Numbered from the stretch's first letter, positions 24,266-32,974 are shown. The stretch: 64,000 nucleotides of DNA from Paraperibacillus esterisolvens (GCF_046237625.1 NZ_CP143545.1:3844001-3908000), one strand, 5' to 3'. Notes: generated by a model not told the origin, from the letters alone. Numbers and translations: made by a program.

Positions 24266-25297
24266 TTGAAAAAGCGATTAACTGGCATGCTGCTAGCGGT
24301 TGTCCTTGCCCTCTCCGGCTGCGGCGGGCAATCCGCAGATGAAGAAAAGCCAAAAGGGAAACAATATAAAAATCCAGTGTTCGAGCCGGTGATTGCCGAT
24401 CCCTCCATCATTAAAGGAAAAGATGGCTACTATTATGCTTATGGGACGGAAGACAATTGGGGCGATGGCAAAGGACCGAGATATGTGCCGGTCATCCGCT
24501 CGAAAAATCTGGTGAAGTGGGATTATACGGGTGAGGCCTTTGAGGCCGTGGATAAGCCCAACTGGAAGGAAGGCGGTATCTGGGCGCCTGATATTTCCTA
24601 CTACAACAATCAGTATTATCTCTACTATTCGATGTCTACCTGGGGAGATCCGGATCCCGGGGTCGGTGTGGCAGTAAGCAGCAAGCCCCAGGGACCGTTC
24701 ACGGATAAGGGCGAGGTGCTGCGCAGCAAGAAGATCGGGGTGGAAAATTCGATTGACCCTGCCTTCTTTAATGATAATGGCACTCCTTATCTGTTCTGGG
24801 GCAGCTTCCACGGCATTTACGGCGTGAAGCTGACAGAAGACGGCATGAAGACAGCCGGCAAGCCGTTCCAGGTGGGAAGCGATGCATTTGAAGCGCCTTA
24901 TATCGTGAAGCGGGGCGGATATTATTATATGTTCCTTTCCTCCGGCTCCTGCTGTGAGGGTAAAGACAGTACCTATCATGTAGCTGTCGGCCGCTCCAAA
25001 AGCATAACCGGCCCCTACCTCGACCAGACGGGTGCCGATATCAAGGATACGAAGGGCACCATCATCATGACCGGCAGCCAAAAGTTTGCCGGACCAGGCC
25101 ATAATGCGGTAATCACAGATGAAAAGGGCCGCGACTGGATGATTTATCATGCCATCGACGTCAAGGAGCCAAAAATGATTTCCGGGATCACACGCCGCCC
25201 GCTTATGATCGATCCAATCTCATGGAAAAAGGGCTGGCCCGTTATAAAAAACCAGGAGCCGAGCAGCAAGCTGCAGGTTGCTCCTGTCGTGAAATAG
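24266..25297 (+). CDS. GH43 arabinanase-like secreted lipoprotein
   Basis: GH43 enzymes are inverting five-bladed beta-propeller hydrolases, often arabinanases or xylosidases. The start is TTG; the signal peptide ends at lipobox LSGC (Cys19). The three catalytic acids appear in order: Asp in VIADPSII (general base), Asp in NSIDPAFF (pKa modulator) and Glu in DAFEAPYIVK (general acid). The 343 residues and motifs such as EGGIWAPDISYYNNQYYLYYS fit the endo-1,5-alpha-arabinanase-like branch. Lipid anchoring places it outside the cell, where it could release oligosaccharides for the nearby importers. No arabinose catabolic genes are seen here, so arabinan is only the best guess. Confidence 0.88.
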   Translation: MKKRLTGMLLAVVLALSGCGGQSADEEKPKGKQYKNPVFEPVIADPSIIKGKDGYYYAYGTEDNWGDGKGPRYVPVIRSKNLVKWDYTGEAFEAVDKPNWKEGGIWAPDISYYNNQYYLYYSMSTWGDPDPGVGVAVSSKPQGPFTDKGEVLRSKKIGVENSIDPAFFNDNGTPYLFWGSFHGIYGVKLTEDGMKTAGKPFQVGSDAFEAPYIVKRGGYYYMFLSSGSCCEGKDSTYHVAVGRSKSITGPYLDQTGADIKDTKGTIIMTGSQKFAGPGHNAVITDEKGRDWMIYHAIDVKEPKMISGITRRPLMIDPISWKKGWPVIKNQEPSSKLQVAPVVK

Positions 25298-25347
25298 AAA
25301 AAGGAACGCCCCGTTTGTCCCAGGACAAACGGGGCGTTCCTTTTTTT
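25298..25347. terminator. Bidirectional terminator between GH43 and khtU
   Basis: AAGGAACGCCCCGTTTGTCC pairs fully with its mirror across a 2-base turn, with A and T runs on either side. It overlaps the khtU stop codon and serves both converging genes. Confidence 0.9.
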
Positions 25348-26578
25348 AGACTTCCGGCTTTTCCTTCAGCTTCTCCTTTTTGAGCGCAGGCGCCTTCCAT
25401 TTGAAGATTTTGTTCAAAGCATTATAGATATGCTTGGATTCCTTTGTCAGAAGCGGCCCAAGGATCGCAAGGATCAGCACATAAAGAGCTGAGAACGGCT
25501 GCAGGATGCCCATCAGGCCCCCGGAGAGGCCGAGGTTTGCCATGATGATCGAGAACTCGCCGCGCGAGACGATGGTCAGCCCGATATTGGCCGAGGCTTT
25601 ATGGGAAAGCCCCGCCTTTCTGCCGGCAATCATCCCGGCCGTGAAGTTGCCGATGATGGTAATCACTACAGCGCCAAGAGCAAGCCATACTGCCCCGCCA
25701 AGGCTGAATGGATCGATGCTGAGACCAAAGCTGAAGAAGAAAATGGCTCCGAAGAAATCCCGGAATGGAACCACGAGATGCTCGATCCGCTCGCCCTGAT
25801 TTGTTTCTGAGAACACAAGGCCCAGGAGAAGAGCGCCGATGGCTTCAGCGACATGGATGGTTTCTGAGAAGCCGGCAATGAAGAACAATGCGGCAAAAAC
25901 CACAATGATGAAGATTTCATCTGATTTAATATTGAGCAATTTGTTTAATAGAGGTGCGGCCTTTCGTGCAACGATGAAGAAAGCCAGCATATAGCCAAGG
26001 GCAATCAGCACAGACAGCAATATTCCGCCAATCGATGCAGAGTCTCCCAGTATCAGACCGGAGACGATGGAAAGATAAACGGCCAGGAAAATGTCTTCGA
26101 ACATGATGATCCCGAGAATCAGCTCGGTCTCTTTATTTCCCGTCCGGCGCAAGTCTACAAGAACTTTGGCGACAATCGCGCTCGATGAAATGGTGATGAT
26201 CCCGGCAATGATCAGGACTTCAAGGATTGGAAAACCCATAAGCAGTGCATACAGGAAACCGAGCGCAAAGTTGATTGAAATATAGATGCTCCCGCCGACC
26301 ACAATCGACTTTCCTGATTTTATAAGCTTTCCAACCGAGAACTCCAGTCCCAGATAAAAGAGGAGGAAGAGAATACCGATACGTCCCAGGAATCCAATGA
26401 ACTCCTGGCTTTCAATAAACCGTAAACTGAGTATTCCAAACTCCGGGGCACGGGGACCGACCAGCATCCCGACTACGATTAAAAATGGGATGATCGAGAA
26501 ATTGAATTTGTTTGCAAGGATCGCAGCCAGGGCTACGAGGAGCAGTGCTGTACCTACTTCAAAAATAAGATGATCCAT
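25346..26578 (-). CDS. khtU: CPA2 cation/proton antiporter, KhtU-like K+ efflux
   Basis: Integral membrane antiporter of the CPA2 family (KefB/KhtU type). The 410 residues are dominated by 11-13 hydrophobic helices with the conserved stretches FYLGLEFSVGKLIKSG, SSSAIVAKVL and SRGEFSIIMANLGL. The C terminus is short and charged, with no RCK domain of its own. It follows khtT by six bases, and the pair should work as an exporter plus its nucleotide-sensing cytosolic subunit. Ion choice (K+, NH4+ or Na+) is inferred from KhtTU of B. subtilis. Confidence 0.85.
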   Translation of the reverse strand: MDHLIFEVGTALLLVALAAILANKFNFSIIPFLIVVGMLVGPRAPEFGILSLRFIESQEFIGFLGRIGILFLLFYLGLEFSVGKLIKSGKSIVVGGSIYISINFALGFLYALLMGFPILEVLIIAGIITISSSAIVAKVLVDLRRTGNKETELILGIIMFEDIFLAVYLSIVSGLILGDSASIGGILLSVLIALGYMLAFFIVARKAAPLLNKLLNIKSDEIFIIVVFAALFFIAGFSETIHVAEAIGALLLGLVFSETNQGERIEHLVVPFRDFFGAIFFFSFGLSIDPFSLGGAVWLALGAVVITIIGNFTAGMIAGRKAGLSHKASANIGLTIVSRGEFSIIMANLGLSGGLMGILQPFSALYVLILAILGPLLTKESKHIYNALNKIFKWKAPALKKEKLKEKPEV

Positions 26579-26584
26579 CTATAC

Positions 26585-27088
26585 TTATCCCCCCTTATTA
26601 GTGAGCTGATCGCTGATGATTTTGCGCAATTCCTTTCTTTCACCGGAAATGACCAGTGTATCCCCTGCTTCAATGACCGCCTCCGGACCTGGTGTCATTT
26701 CCTTTGTTTTATTCTTCTTCATGATGGCCAAGACGGTGATTCCGTAATTATTCCTCACATCGATGTCACCTATTGTCTGATTGACAGCAGGCGCTCCCGG
26801 CTCCACCTTGAACCACTCAATGATCAATTCATCAAAGGCCAGTTCAATATTCTCCAGTGCCTTAGGCTCATATACCATTCCCCCAAGAATCGCGGCCAGC
26901 TGGCGTGCTTCCGCATCATTCAGTGTGATATTGGAGATGCTTTCCTCATGATCATCATCATCGTAATGATACATTTCCCTGCGCCCATCATCATGGATGA
27001 TTACAACAACTTTGTCATTATTACGTGTGACCGCCTCAAACTTCCGCCCAATTCCAGGCAGATCTCCTTCTCGAATATCCATGCCCAT
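26585..27088 (-). CDS. khtT: KhtT-like regulatory subunit with RCK_C (TrkA-C) domain
   Basis: KhtT is the soluble gating subunit of KhtU. The 167 residues start MGMDIREGDLPGIGRKFEAVT, as in KhtT, with an N-terminal domain rich in acidic and His residues (REMYHYDDDDHEES). The RCK_C domain spans about 80-165 and includes GITVLAIMKKNKTKEMTPGPEAVIEAGDTLVISG in its usual form. It is second in a three-gene unit after an AbrB-type gene. The B. subtilis operon has KhtS in that first place. Confidence 0.87.
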   Translation of the reverse strand: MGMDIREGDLPGIGRKFEAVTRNNDKVVVIIHDDGRREMYHYDDDDHEESISNITLNDAEARQLAAILGGMVYEPKALENIELAFDELIIEWFKVEPGAPAVNQTIGDIDVRNNYGITVLAIMKKNKTKEMTPGPEAVIEAGDTLVISGERKELRKIISDQLTNKGG

Positions 27089-27099
27089 GAACTCCCTTC

Positions 27100-27327
27100 C
27101 TATTCCTCACCAAAATGAGTTTTTGCCTTGCGGATAAGCTGCTTGAACTTTTCGTCGCTGACAATGTCCTGTATATCATGAAGAGATTGCAGATCCGCCT
27201 TTGTCATGATCACCAGCCCTTTTTCCTCAATAAAAGCTATCCTCTCACCCTCATGCAGGTCCAATACATCCCGGATATGTTTGGGTATCGTAATCTGCCC
27301 CTTCGAACTCAGCTTCGAAAATTCCAT
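27100..27327 (-). CDS. AbrB/SpoVT-type DNA-binding protein
   Basis: A 76-residue protein with a swapped-hairpin AbrB domain at the N terminus: SSKGQITIPKHIRDVLDLHEGERIAF is the family signature (split here as SSKGQITIPKHIR and LDLHEGERIAF). ATG at 27327 has AAGGAG eight bases upstream; a GTG two codons earlier is too close to that site. The C-terminal 30 residues are helical and charged. It may regulate the khtTU genes that follow with an 11-base gap. An antitoxin role is possible for this fold, but there is no toxin gene beside it. Confidence 0.87.
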   Translation of the reverse strand: MEFSKLSSKGQITIPKHIRDVLDLHEGERIAFIEEKGLVIMTKADLQSLHDIQDIVSDEKFKQLIRKAKTHFGEE

Positions 27328-27554
27328 GTTCACTTCTCCTTGTTTTCCTTGTTTTACAAGAATTCCTTACTTTCCTTACTTTTTTATTCTATCATAGATT
27401 TGTTTGTCCAGCCAGTGAGAAGTTATTGTTAATTTATGCAGGAAAGGGAGGGGTTATGCTGATTGCTGTAGAAGGGAGTCTGATTTTTGTCGTTTATGTA
27501 CAATTGTGAGTAATATTGGGTGCTTTTTTTAGGTTAAGATTGATTATTAAACCG

Positions 27555-27578
27555 GGTTGATTGGAGCGGAAATCAACC
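27555..27578. repeat. End-to-end remnant of dispersed element B
   Basis: GGTTGATTGGAGCGG joined to AAATCAACC gives a short palindrome (GGTTGATT and AATCAACC). The left block equals one end of the 38.85 kb copy of element B. I read it as a copy that has lost its middle. Confidence 0.55.
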
Positions 27579-27620
27579 TTCTTCATCGAACGAAAGAGTT
27601 GTCTCGAATAAATAGCCAAT

Positions 27621-27669
27621 AAAAAAGACCACAGGCCTCCCCGGTTTCCACCGGGGAGGCCTGTGGTCT
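27621..27669 (-). terminator. Terminator of the gal operon
   Basis: On the minus strand AGACCACAGGCCTCCCCGG pairs with its mirror across a 7-base loop and runs into TTTTTT. It lies 24 bases after the peptidase stop. Confidence 0.9.
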
Positions 27670-27692
27670 AAAAGGCGCCAGAACCGTCTTCC

Positions 27693-28772
27693 TTACCGCA
27701 CTAATATGTCAGGACGAAGATAGGTCCGGCCTTCGTATTCTGCTTCAATATAGACCCATTCGCCTGTATGAGTCATAAATTCGTTGCCTTCTTCGCCAAC
27801 CAGCAGGGTGTCCTCAGACTTGATTCCGCGGATGGCCGGGTTCCAGGCGAAGGCCTGGTTTACCTGGACGATGCCCTCTACGCCTGGGGTGGCCAGGAAC
27901 TCCCGGGATGCATAGCCGGTCGGGCCTCCCTGATGGAGGAAGCGCCAATCATCGCCATGTCCGGCTTCGCTGTAGGCATCAAAGCCGCCCTGAAGGATGT
28001 CTTTGATCGCGGCTCCCGGCCGGGTGGCTGTGTTCATGGCAAGATCAATGGAAACTAGCTTTTGCTTGTTATCCCTGATTTCCTGCGGCAGCTCCCCAAA
28101 GTGCACGAAGCGGGTCACATTGGCCACAAGTCCGCCTTTTTCAGCACAGATAACAATCATGGCATAACGCTCAAGCTTCTTTCCGGTCGGGATCGGATGG
28201 CGGTACTTGAAGACGCGCTCGTCTGTGGACACAAGGATTACCTGCGGGTTGATGCCGTCTTTTACAACCTTTGCCCCTAGATGCGCCGCGATTTCGTACT
28301 CAGTCCAGCCAGGCTCGATTTCACGCGCTGTGGATTCTACTGCTTTCGCAGCCTTCTGGCACAGCCAGCGGTACAGCGAGATTTCCTCTGCACCCAGTGT
28401 GTAACGCAAACTTGCCAGCTCCTGCCCAAAGTCAAGGAAGCCGTCAAAAGGGATATCAGCTGCAATCTTCTTGCCTTCGCACATCCCGCGCACAACGGCA
28501 TCCTGGTCCTCATACCATTCCGGAGTCACGAATTCATAGCCTAATCCTTCGAGTTCTTCATCGTGGATCCGGGCTGATTCCATTTTGGACGTGATGCAAT
28601 AGTTTGTGCTGGGCGTGATCAATAAATCAGCCACACCAAATTCAGTGGTGTTTACAATATGATTCACTTTCCCGCCTGTCAGCCATGAGAAATTGTTTCT
28701 TCTCCGGAACAATACACCGTCTATCTTCTTTTCATTTATAAACTTCCTTACTCGTTCAACCGCTTCAGTCAT
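27693..28772 (-). CDS. M24-family (Xaa-Pro aminopeptidase-like) protein
   Basis: The 359 residues have a creatinase/prolidase N-terminal domain (about 1-120) and a pita-bread M24 domain (about 130-355). Typical sequence such as GWTEYEIAAHLGAKVVKDGI, RYAMIVICAEKGGLVANVTRF and HQGGPTGYASREFL is present. The usual five metal ligands are not all in their standard contexts (for example no clear GxExHD), so it may be a divergent or non-peptidase member. It begins 18 bases after galE in the Leloir operon, an unexpected neighbour. Confidence 0.8.
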   Translation of the reverse strand: MTEAVERVRKFINEKKIDGVLFRRRNNFSWLTGGKVNHIVNTTEFGVADLLITPSTNYCITSKMESARIHDEELEGLGYEFVTPEWYEDQDAVVRGMCEGKKIAADIPFDGFLDFGQELASLRYTLGAEEISLYRWLCQKAAKAVESTAREIEPGWTEYEIAAHLGAKVVKDGINPQVILVSTDERVFKYRHPIPTGKKLERYAMIVICAEKGGLVANVTRFVHFGELPQEIRDNKQKLVSIDLAMNTATRPGAAIKDILQGGFDAYSEAGHGDDWRFLHQGGPTGYASREFLATPGVEGIVQVNQAFAWNPAIRGIKSEDTLLVGEEGNEFMTHTGEWVYIEAEYEGRTYLRPDILVR

Positions 28773-28790
28773 CGCTGCTCCCCCTCTGCC

Positions 28791-29780
28791 TTACTTGCTG
28801 CTATATCCATGCGGATGTGATTGATGCCACTTCCATGCTGTTTCAATGATCGTCTTCAGATCATTGTATTTAGGCTTCCAGCCAAGAACGCTTTGTGCCT
28901 TTTCTGAAGAGGCGATCAGGATGGCAGGATCGCCGGCGCGACGTCCGCTTACCACTTCAGGGATGCTGTGGCCCGTCACACTGCGGCTTGTTTCAATCAC
29001 TTCCTTGACAGAAAAGCCGCGTCCGTTGCCCAGATTGAATACGTCGCTCTCATTTTTGCTGCGCAGATGCTCAAGGGCAAGCCAGTGGGCATTCGCCAGG
29101 TCCATCACATGGATATAGTCACGGATACAGGTTCCATCCTCTGTGGCATAATCATCGCCAAAGATGCTGATATGTTCTCTCTGGCCGAGTGCTACCTGAA
29201 GGATGATCGGAATCAGATGGCTCTCCGGCGTATGATCCTCGCCGATTTCTCCGTCCGGATGAGCGCCTGCTGCATTAAAGTAACGCAGGGATACCGATTT
29301 CAGACCGAATGCCCCGTCACACCAGCGGAACATTTTTTCCATGGCCAGCTTGGTCTCTCCGTAAGGACTTGTCGGATTCGTGGCATCGCCTTCAAGGATC
29401 GGCACCTGCTCAGGCTCCCCGTAAGTAGCCGCAGTCGAAGAAAACACTATTTTTTTCACGCCATGCTTTTCCATGGCCGAAACCAGGGTATGTGATGCAA
29501 TCAGATTGTTTTCGTAGTATTTAAGCGGCTCCAATACACTTTCTCCGACAAGGGAGCTGGCCGCAAAGTGAATCACTGCTTCAACATCATGCTTTGAGAA
29601 TACTGAATCAAGGAAGTCTTTATCGCGAAGATCTCCCTCATAGAAGGTGCCGCCCGGGACAGCCTTTTCATGTCCGGTCAAAATATTATCGACGACGATA
29701 ACTTCCTCACCCTGATTCAGCAGTTCTGCCACTGTATGACTTCCGATATAACCTGCTCCGCCCGTAACTAAAATTGCCAT
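28791..29780 (-). CDS. galE: UDP-glucose 4-epimerase
   Basis: GalE interconverts UDP-galactose and UDP-glucose in the Leloir pathway. The 329 residues start with the NAD-binding GGAGYIGSHT. The catalytic Ser-Thr-Ala block is SSTAATYG (about 119-126) and the YxxxK pair is YGETK (about 145-149). GRDY-like substrate contacts appear as GTCIRDYIHVMDLA. The length is standard for GalE. It follows galK by 12 bases. The product could also feed wall glycopolymer synthesis. Confidence 0.95.
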   Translation of the reverse strand: MAILVTGGAGYIGSHTVAELLNQGEEVIVVDNILTGHEKAVPGGTFYEGDLRDKDFLDSVFSKHDVEAVIHFAASSLVGESVLEPLKYYENNLIASHTLVSAMEKHGVKKIVFSSTAATYGEPEQVPILEGDATNPTSPYGETKLAMEKMFRWCDGAFGLKSVSLRYFNAAGAHPDGEIGEDHTPESHLIPIILQVALGQREHISIFGDDYATEDGTCIRDYIHVMDLANAHWLALEHLRSKNESDVFNLGNGRGFSVKEVIETSRSVTGHSIPEVVSGRRAGDPAILIASSEKAQSVLGWKPKYNDLKTIIETAWKWHQSHPHGYSSK

Positions 29781-29792
29781 GTTTCTTCCCCC

Positions 29793-30980
29793 TTAAATGA
29801 TTTCTTTCGCTCCATCCCCGATTTCACATACATAGAAGTCAGGTTTCAGGCCAGTTTTCACTGTATAGCCTTCAGACACCAGCTTCTTGAACTCCTCTAC
29901 CGCATCTTCTCTCACCAGGCTCACATTGCAGCCGCCAAAGCCTGCACCAGTCATCCGTGTGCCAATGCAGCCTGGAACGGCAGATGCCTCTTCAAATAGA
30001 GTATCCAGTTCAAAGCCTGTCACTTCATACAAGTCCCTTAGTGATTCATGAGATTTTTTCATCAGCTCGCCAAAGGCAGCCAGGTCATTTTCCTGCAGCT
30101 TCCGGTTAGCCAGCAGCACGCGCTCATTTTCAGAGATCACATGCTCAGCCCTAGCCCTGATGATAGAATCCTGAATGAGATGTTTAACCATTTCCCACTG
30201 ATCGACGCTGACATCGCCAAGGTTTTTAATATGCGGGAGCTCTTGCTGCAGGATCTGGAGCGCTTCCTCACACTGCGCACGGCGCTCATTATATTTTGAA
30301 TCGGCAAGGCCGCGGCGCTTGTTTGTATTCGTAATAACAATCTTATGGCCTTCAATCTTCACCGGAACATATTGATATTCCAGCGTATCGCATTTCAGCA
30401 TCATTGCCTGACCGGCTCGTCCCATGCCGACCGCGAATTGGTCCATAATGCCGCAGTTGACGCCGACAAAATGGTTTTCAGCTTTCTGCCCTAATTTTAC
30501 CAATTCTATCATAGGAATCTCTAATCCCGCCAGCCGGCTGAACGCAAGACCCGTCACAAGCTCGATGGAAGCAGAAGAGGAAAGTCCGGCCCCATTCGGA
30601 ATATTTCCGTAAAATAAGATATCAGCACCACTGTAATTTCCTGCCGCATCACCGGCAAGTGTGATCAATTCCTTCAGTACACCCTTCGGATAGCCGGCCC
30701 AGTCATCTTCCTCCCGGTACACCAGCTCCTCCGCAGCTGAAAATGATGCGGTCGTTGAGAAATTGGCGGAAGCCAGATGATACTCGCGGTCCGACCTCGG
30801 CGCAGCAGCGGCCCACGTGCCAAACGTAAGGGCTGCCGGGAACACATAGCCTCCGTTATAATCCGTATGCTCGCCAATCAAATTGACCCGGCCCGGGGCA
30901 AAAAAGATCCGCACTCCTTCACGATAACCATATTGCTTTTCAAACAACTCTGTTAATCCAGCTGCATTCATCATTATCAA
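29793..30980 (-). CDS. galK: Galactokinase
   Basis: GalK makes galactose 1-phosphate from galactose and ATP. The 395-residue GHMP kinase has the galactose-binding signature VNLIGEHTDYNGGYVFP (about 32-48), the ATP loop GAGLSSSASIE (about 131-141), the catalytic Asp in GIMDQFAVG and the third motif GAGFGGC near the C terminus. The length agrees with B. subtilis GalK (about 390). It lies after galT, but a 268-base gap with a dispersed repeat separates them. Confidence 0.96.
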   Translation of the reverse strand: MIMMNAAGLTELFEKQYGYREGVRIFFAPGRVNLIGEHTDYNGGYVFPAALTFGTWAAAAPRSDREYHLASANFSTTASFSAAEELVYREEDDWAGYPKGVLKELITLAGDAAGNYSGADILFYGNIPNGAGLSSSASIELVTGLAFSRLAGLEIPMIELVKLGQKAENHFVGVNCGIMDQFAVGMGRAGQAMMLKCDTLEYQYVPVKIEGHKIVITNTNKRRGLADSKYNERRAQCEEALQILQQELPHIKNLGDVSVDQWEMVKHLIQDSIIRARAEHVISENERVLLANRKLQENDLAAFGELMKKSHESLRDLYEVTGFELDTLFEEASAVPGCIGTRMTGAGFGGCNVSLVREDAVEEFKKLVSEGYTVKTGLKPDFYVCEIGDGAKEII

Positions 30981-31040
30981 CCTTCTCCCGTTTTTATCTT
31001 TTTATTAGGCTGTTGTCTATTTATTCTTTTGAGTTAATGA

Positions 31041-31205
31041 GGTGAATATATCGTTATACCAGGTGACTTCCGCTACAGGCACGAGACTTCTGATCCAGCT
31101 GCGAACTAAGACCCCGCAGGCGAAGACGAGGAGGCTCACCGCCCGTCCCGCTCAGGCTGAGTGCCTGCAGAGTAAATCAGCCTTCTTATTCAGGCAGCCA
31201 CAATA
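31041..31205. repeat. Dispersed element B, copy 1, inside the gal operon
   Basis: The block AGACCCCGCAGGCGAAGACG followed by AGGAGGCTCACCGCCCG, then GAGTGCCTG and TCAGCCTT, recurs in reverse orientation at 38.84-38.97 kb. From memory, elements of this type are frequent between genes in Bacillus. This copy fills most of the galT-galK gap, so it is transcribed with the operon. Confidence 0.75.
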
Positions 31206-31247
31206 CAATTGCAAAAACAGCCTATTTTACCTATCAGTTGAGCACCA

Positions 31248-32744
31248 TCATTTCTGCAGGGAATGCAGGAAACGGATAAATGCCTGCTTTCCTGCTTCGT
31301 CGTGTTTGTATACACCGGCATGCTCAAGGACTGTCTGGAATACGGCGCCTACTTCATCCTCGATGATTTTGTTGACATTGCCTTCGGTAATATTTCCGTA
31401 TTTCTGGAGAATCCGGCCTGCCCACTCCCAATGCTTGACGACGCTCTCATCCCATTCTTCAAGAGGCCGCGGAGCGGTCAGATAGCCGCCTACCAGCTCA
31501 AGCTCATCTGCAAGTCTTCCCGGCAGAACGGCAAGACCCATGACCTCGATTAAGCCGATGTTCTCTTTTTTGATATGATGCAGTTCTTGATGGGGATGAA
31601 AGATTCCGCCCGGATGCTCCTCTGAGGTCCGGTTATTGCGCAGCACCACATCCATCTCAAACAGTCCGCCTCGCCTTCTTGCAATCGGTGTTACGGTATT
31701 GTGCGGAACATCGCCGCTTGCGGCCCTCACCTCTGCCTCCGGGTCGCTGTACGTCTGCCAGCTCCTCCAGATATGCTCGGTCACTGCCTGGACTTCATCC
31801 TTCCCGCCTCGCACCCGGATGACTGACATCGGCCAATTCACGATTCCCAGCGTTACGGAAGGATAGCCCGGAAGTGTTATGCTTTCTTCTGTTTCTGCCC
31901 TTTCGATGGCAAATTCATAGCGTCCCCCCTGGAAATGGTCATGTGTCAAAATCGAGCCGCCGACAATCGGCAGGTCTGCATTTGAGCCTACAAAATAATG
32001 GGGGAACTTCTCAGTAAATTCCAGCAGGCGTGTAAATGTATCCCCTGAGATTTTCATTGGCAGATGCTCCGCCCTGAAGATGATCGAGTGTTCGTTATAG
32101 TACACATATGGAGAATACTGCAGGAACCAGTCTTCATGGTTCAGCCCAACCGGGATGATTCTGTGCGTCGCCCTTGCGGCATTCCGGATATTTCCGCGGT
32201 AGCCTTCATTCTCCCGGCATAGCGCACATTTTGGATACGAACTTTGGGGCGCATTTTTCAACAGTGCGATTTCCTTCGGGTCCTTTTCCGGCTTGGAGAG
32301 ATTGATGGTTATATCGATTTCCCCATACGGCGTCTCCGTTTTCCACTGTTTGTTCTTCGCCACCCGGTCCTGCCGGATGTAATTGGAACTCAGGGACATT
32401 TGATAATACCGGTTCGTCGCTGCCTCCGGACTTAAACTGTAATCGCTCTCAAATTGCCGCACTACTTCTGATGGACGGGGCATCAGGCAATCCATGATCT
32501 CTGTGTCTAATATATCTCGTTCAGTCACCGTGTCTGTTTTTAAAATCCCCTGTTTCTGTGCAAAGTCGAGCATCCCTTCAAGTATCTCATGAATCGGAAG
32601 CTCCCTTCCTTCTGAAGGCTTCCATTCCTCGAGCCCAAATAGGGACAGCAGGCGGTTCCGTGCATACACCTCATCTGGCTCTTCAAGCAGATTCAGGCGG
32701 ATTCCGTAATCCAATAAACTCTGTATGAACTGATAGATTGTCAT
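31248..32744 (-). CDS. galT: Galactose-1-phosphate uridylyltransferase, Firmicutes class
   Basis: GalT exchanges uridylate between UDP-glucose and galactose 1-phosphate. The 498 residues match the long Bacillus/Lactobacillus GalT class (B. subtilis about 497) rather than the short E. coli type. Recognisable blocks include QSSYPKCALCRENEGYRGN (about 168-186), FVGSNADLPIVGGSILTHDHFQGG (conserved His-rich site, read as GGSILTHDHFQGG) and HPHQELHHIKKENIGLIE. It is first in the unit. A TTAATTAAATTAATT operator-like site lies 30-50 bases upstream. Confidence 0.95.
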   Translation of the reverse strand: MTIYQFIQSLLDYGIRLNLLEEPDEVYARNRLLSLFGLEEWKPSEGRELPIHEILEGMLDFAQKQGILKTDTVTERDILDTEIMDCLMPRPSEVVRQFESDYSLSPEAATNRYYQMSLSSNYIRQDRVAKNKQWKTETPYGEIDITINLSKPEKDPKEIALLKNAPQSSYPKCALCRENEGYRGNIRNAARATHRIIPVGLNHEDWFLQYSPYVYYNEHSIIFRAEHLPMKISGDTFTRLLEFTEKFPHYFVGSNADLPIVGGSILTHDHFQGGRYEFAIERAETEESITLPGYPSVTLGIVNWPMSVIRVRGGKDEVQAVTEHIWRSWQTYSDPEAEVRAASGDVPHNTVTPIARRRGGLFEMDVVLRNNRTSEEHPGGIFHPHQELHHIKKENIGLIEVMGLAVLPGRLADELELVGGYLTAPRPLEEWDESVVKHWEWAGRILQKYGNITEGNVNKIIEDEVGAVFQTVLEHAGVYKHDEAGKQAFIRFLHSLQK

Positions 32745-32775
32745 TTGGATTCACCTCTATATTTCGTTTTATTGT

Positions 32776-32799
32776 AACTTAATTAAATTAATTAATTAT
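32776..32799. promoter_or_regulatory. AT-rich operator-like site upstream of galT
   Basis: AACTTAATTAAATTAATTAA contains the 15-base core TTAATTAAATTAATT that also centres the 32-base palindrome at 23782. It lies about 35-55 bases before the galT start. Sharing of a 15-base core between two sugar units suggests one regulator, though both are low-complexity. Confidence 0.5.
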
Positions 32800-32939
32800 C
32801 TTTCTTTAATAATAGAGGTTTCTGGATGGAATTTCAATCTTTTTATAGCAGGCAGAAACAGAATAGAGAAAAAGGCCCTTACCGTCTTGATGAAATAAGG
32901 CTTTTGCAATGGTCCTGCCCAGTCTCCCCGCTCCACACC

Positions 32940-32972
32940 AAAAAAGCCCCGGCCAGGATGGCCGGGGCTTTG
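32940..32972 (-). terminator. Terminator after tagO
   Basis: On the minus strand AAAGCCCCGGCC and GGCCGGGGCTTTTTT pair around a short loop, directly after the tagO stop. Confidence 0.88.
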
Positions 32973-32974
32973 AT

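Larger units (their letters stand above)
27328..27692. other. Intergenic region between the AbrB gene and the gal unit
   Basis: It should hold the promoter of the AbrB-khtTU unit in the AT-rich part near 27340-27430. A 24-base remnant of repeat family B and the terminator of the gal unit occupy the rest. No gene is supported. Confidence 0.55.

Noticed and set aside
24293..25150. Minus-strand 285-codon frame inside the GH43 gene
   Set aside because: Shadow frame; the plus strand has signal peptide, catalytic acids and full GH43 layout.
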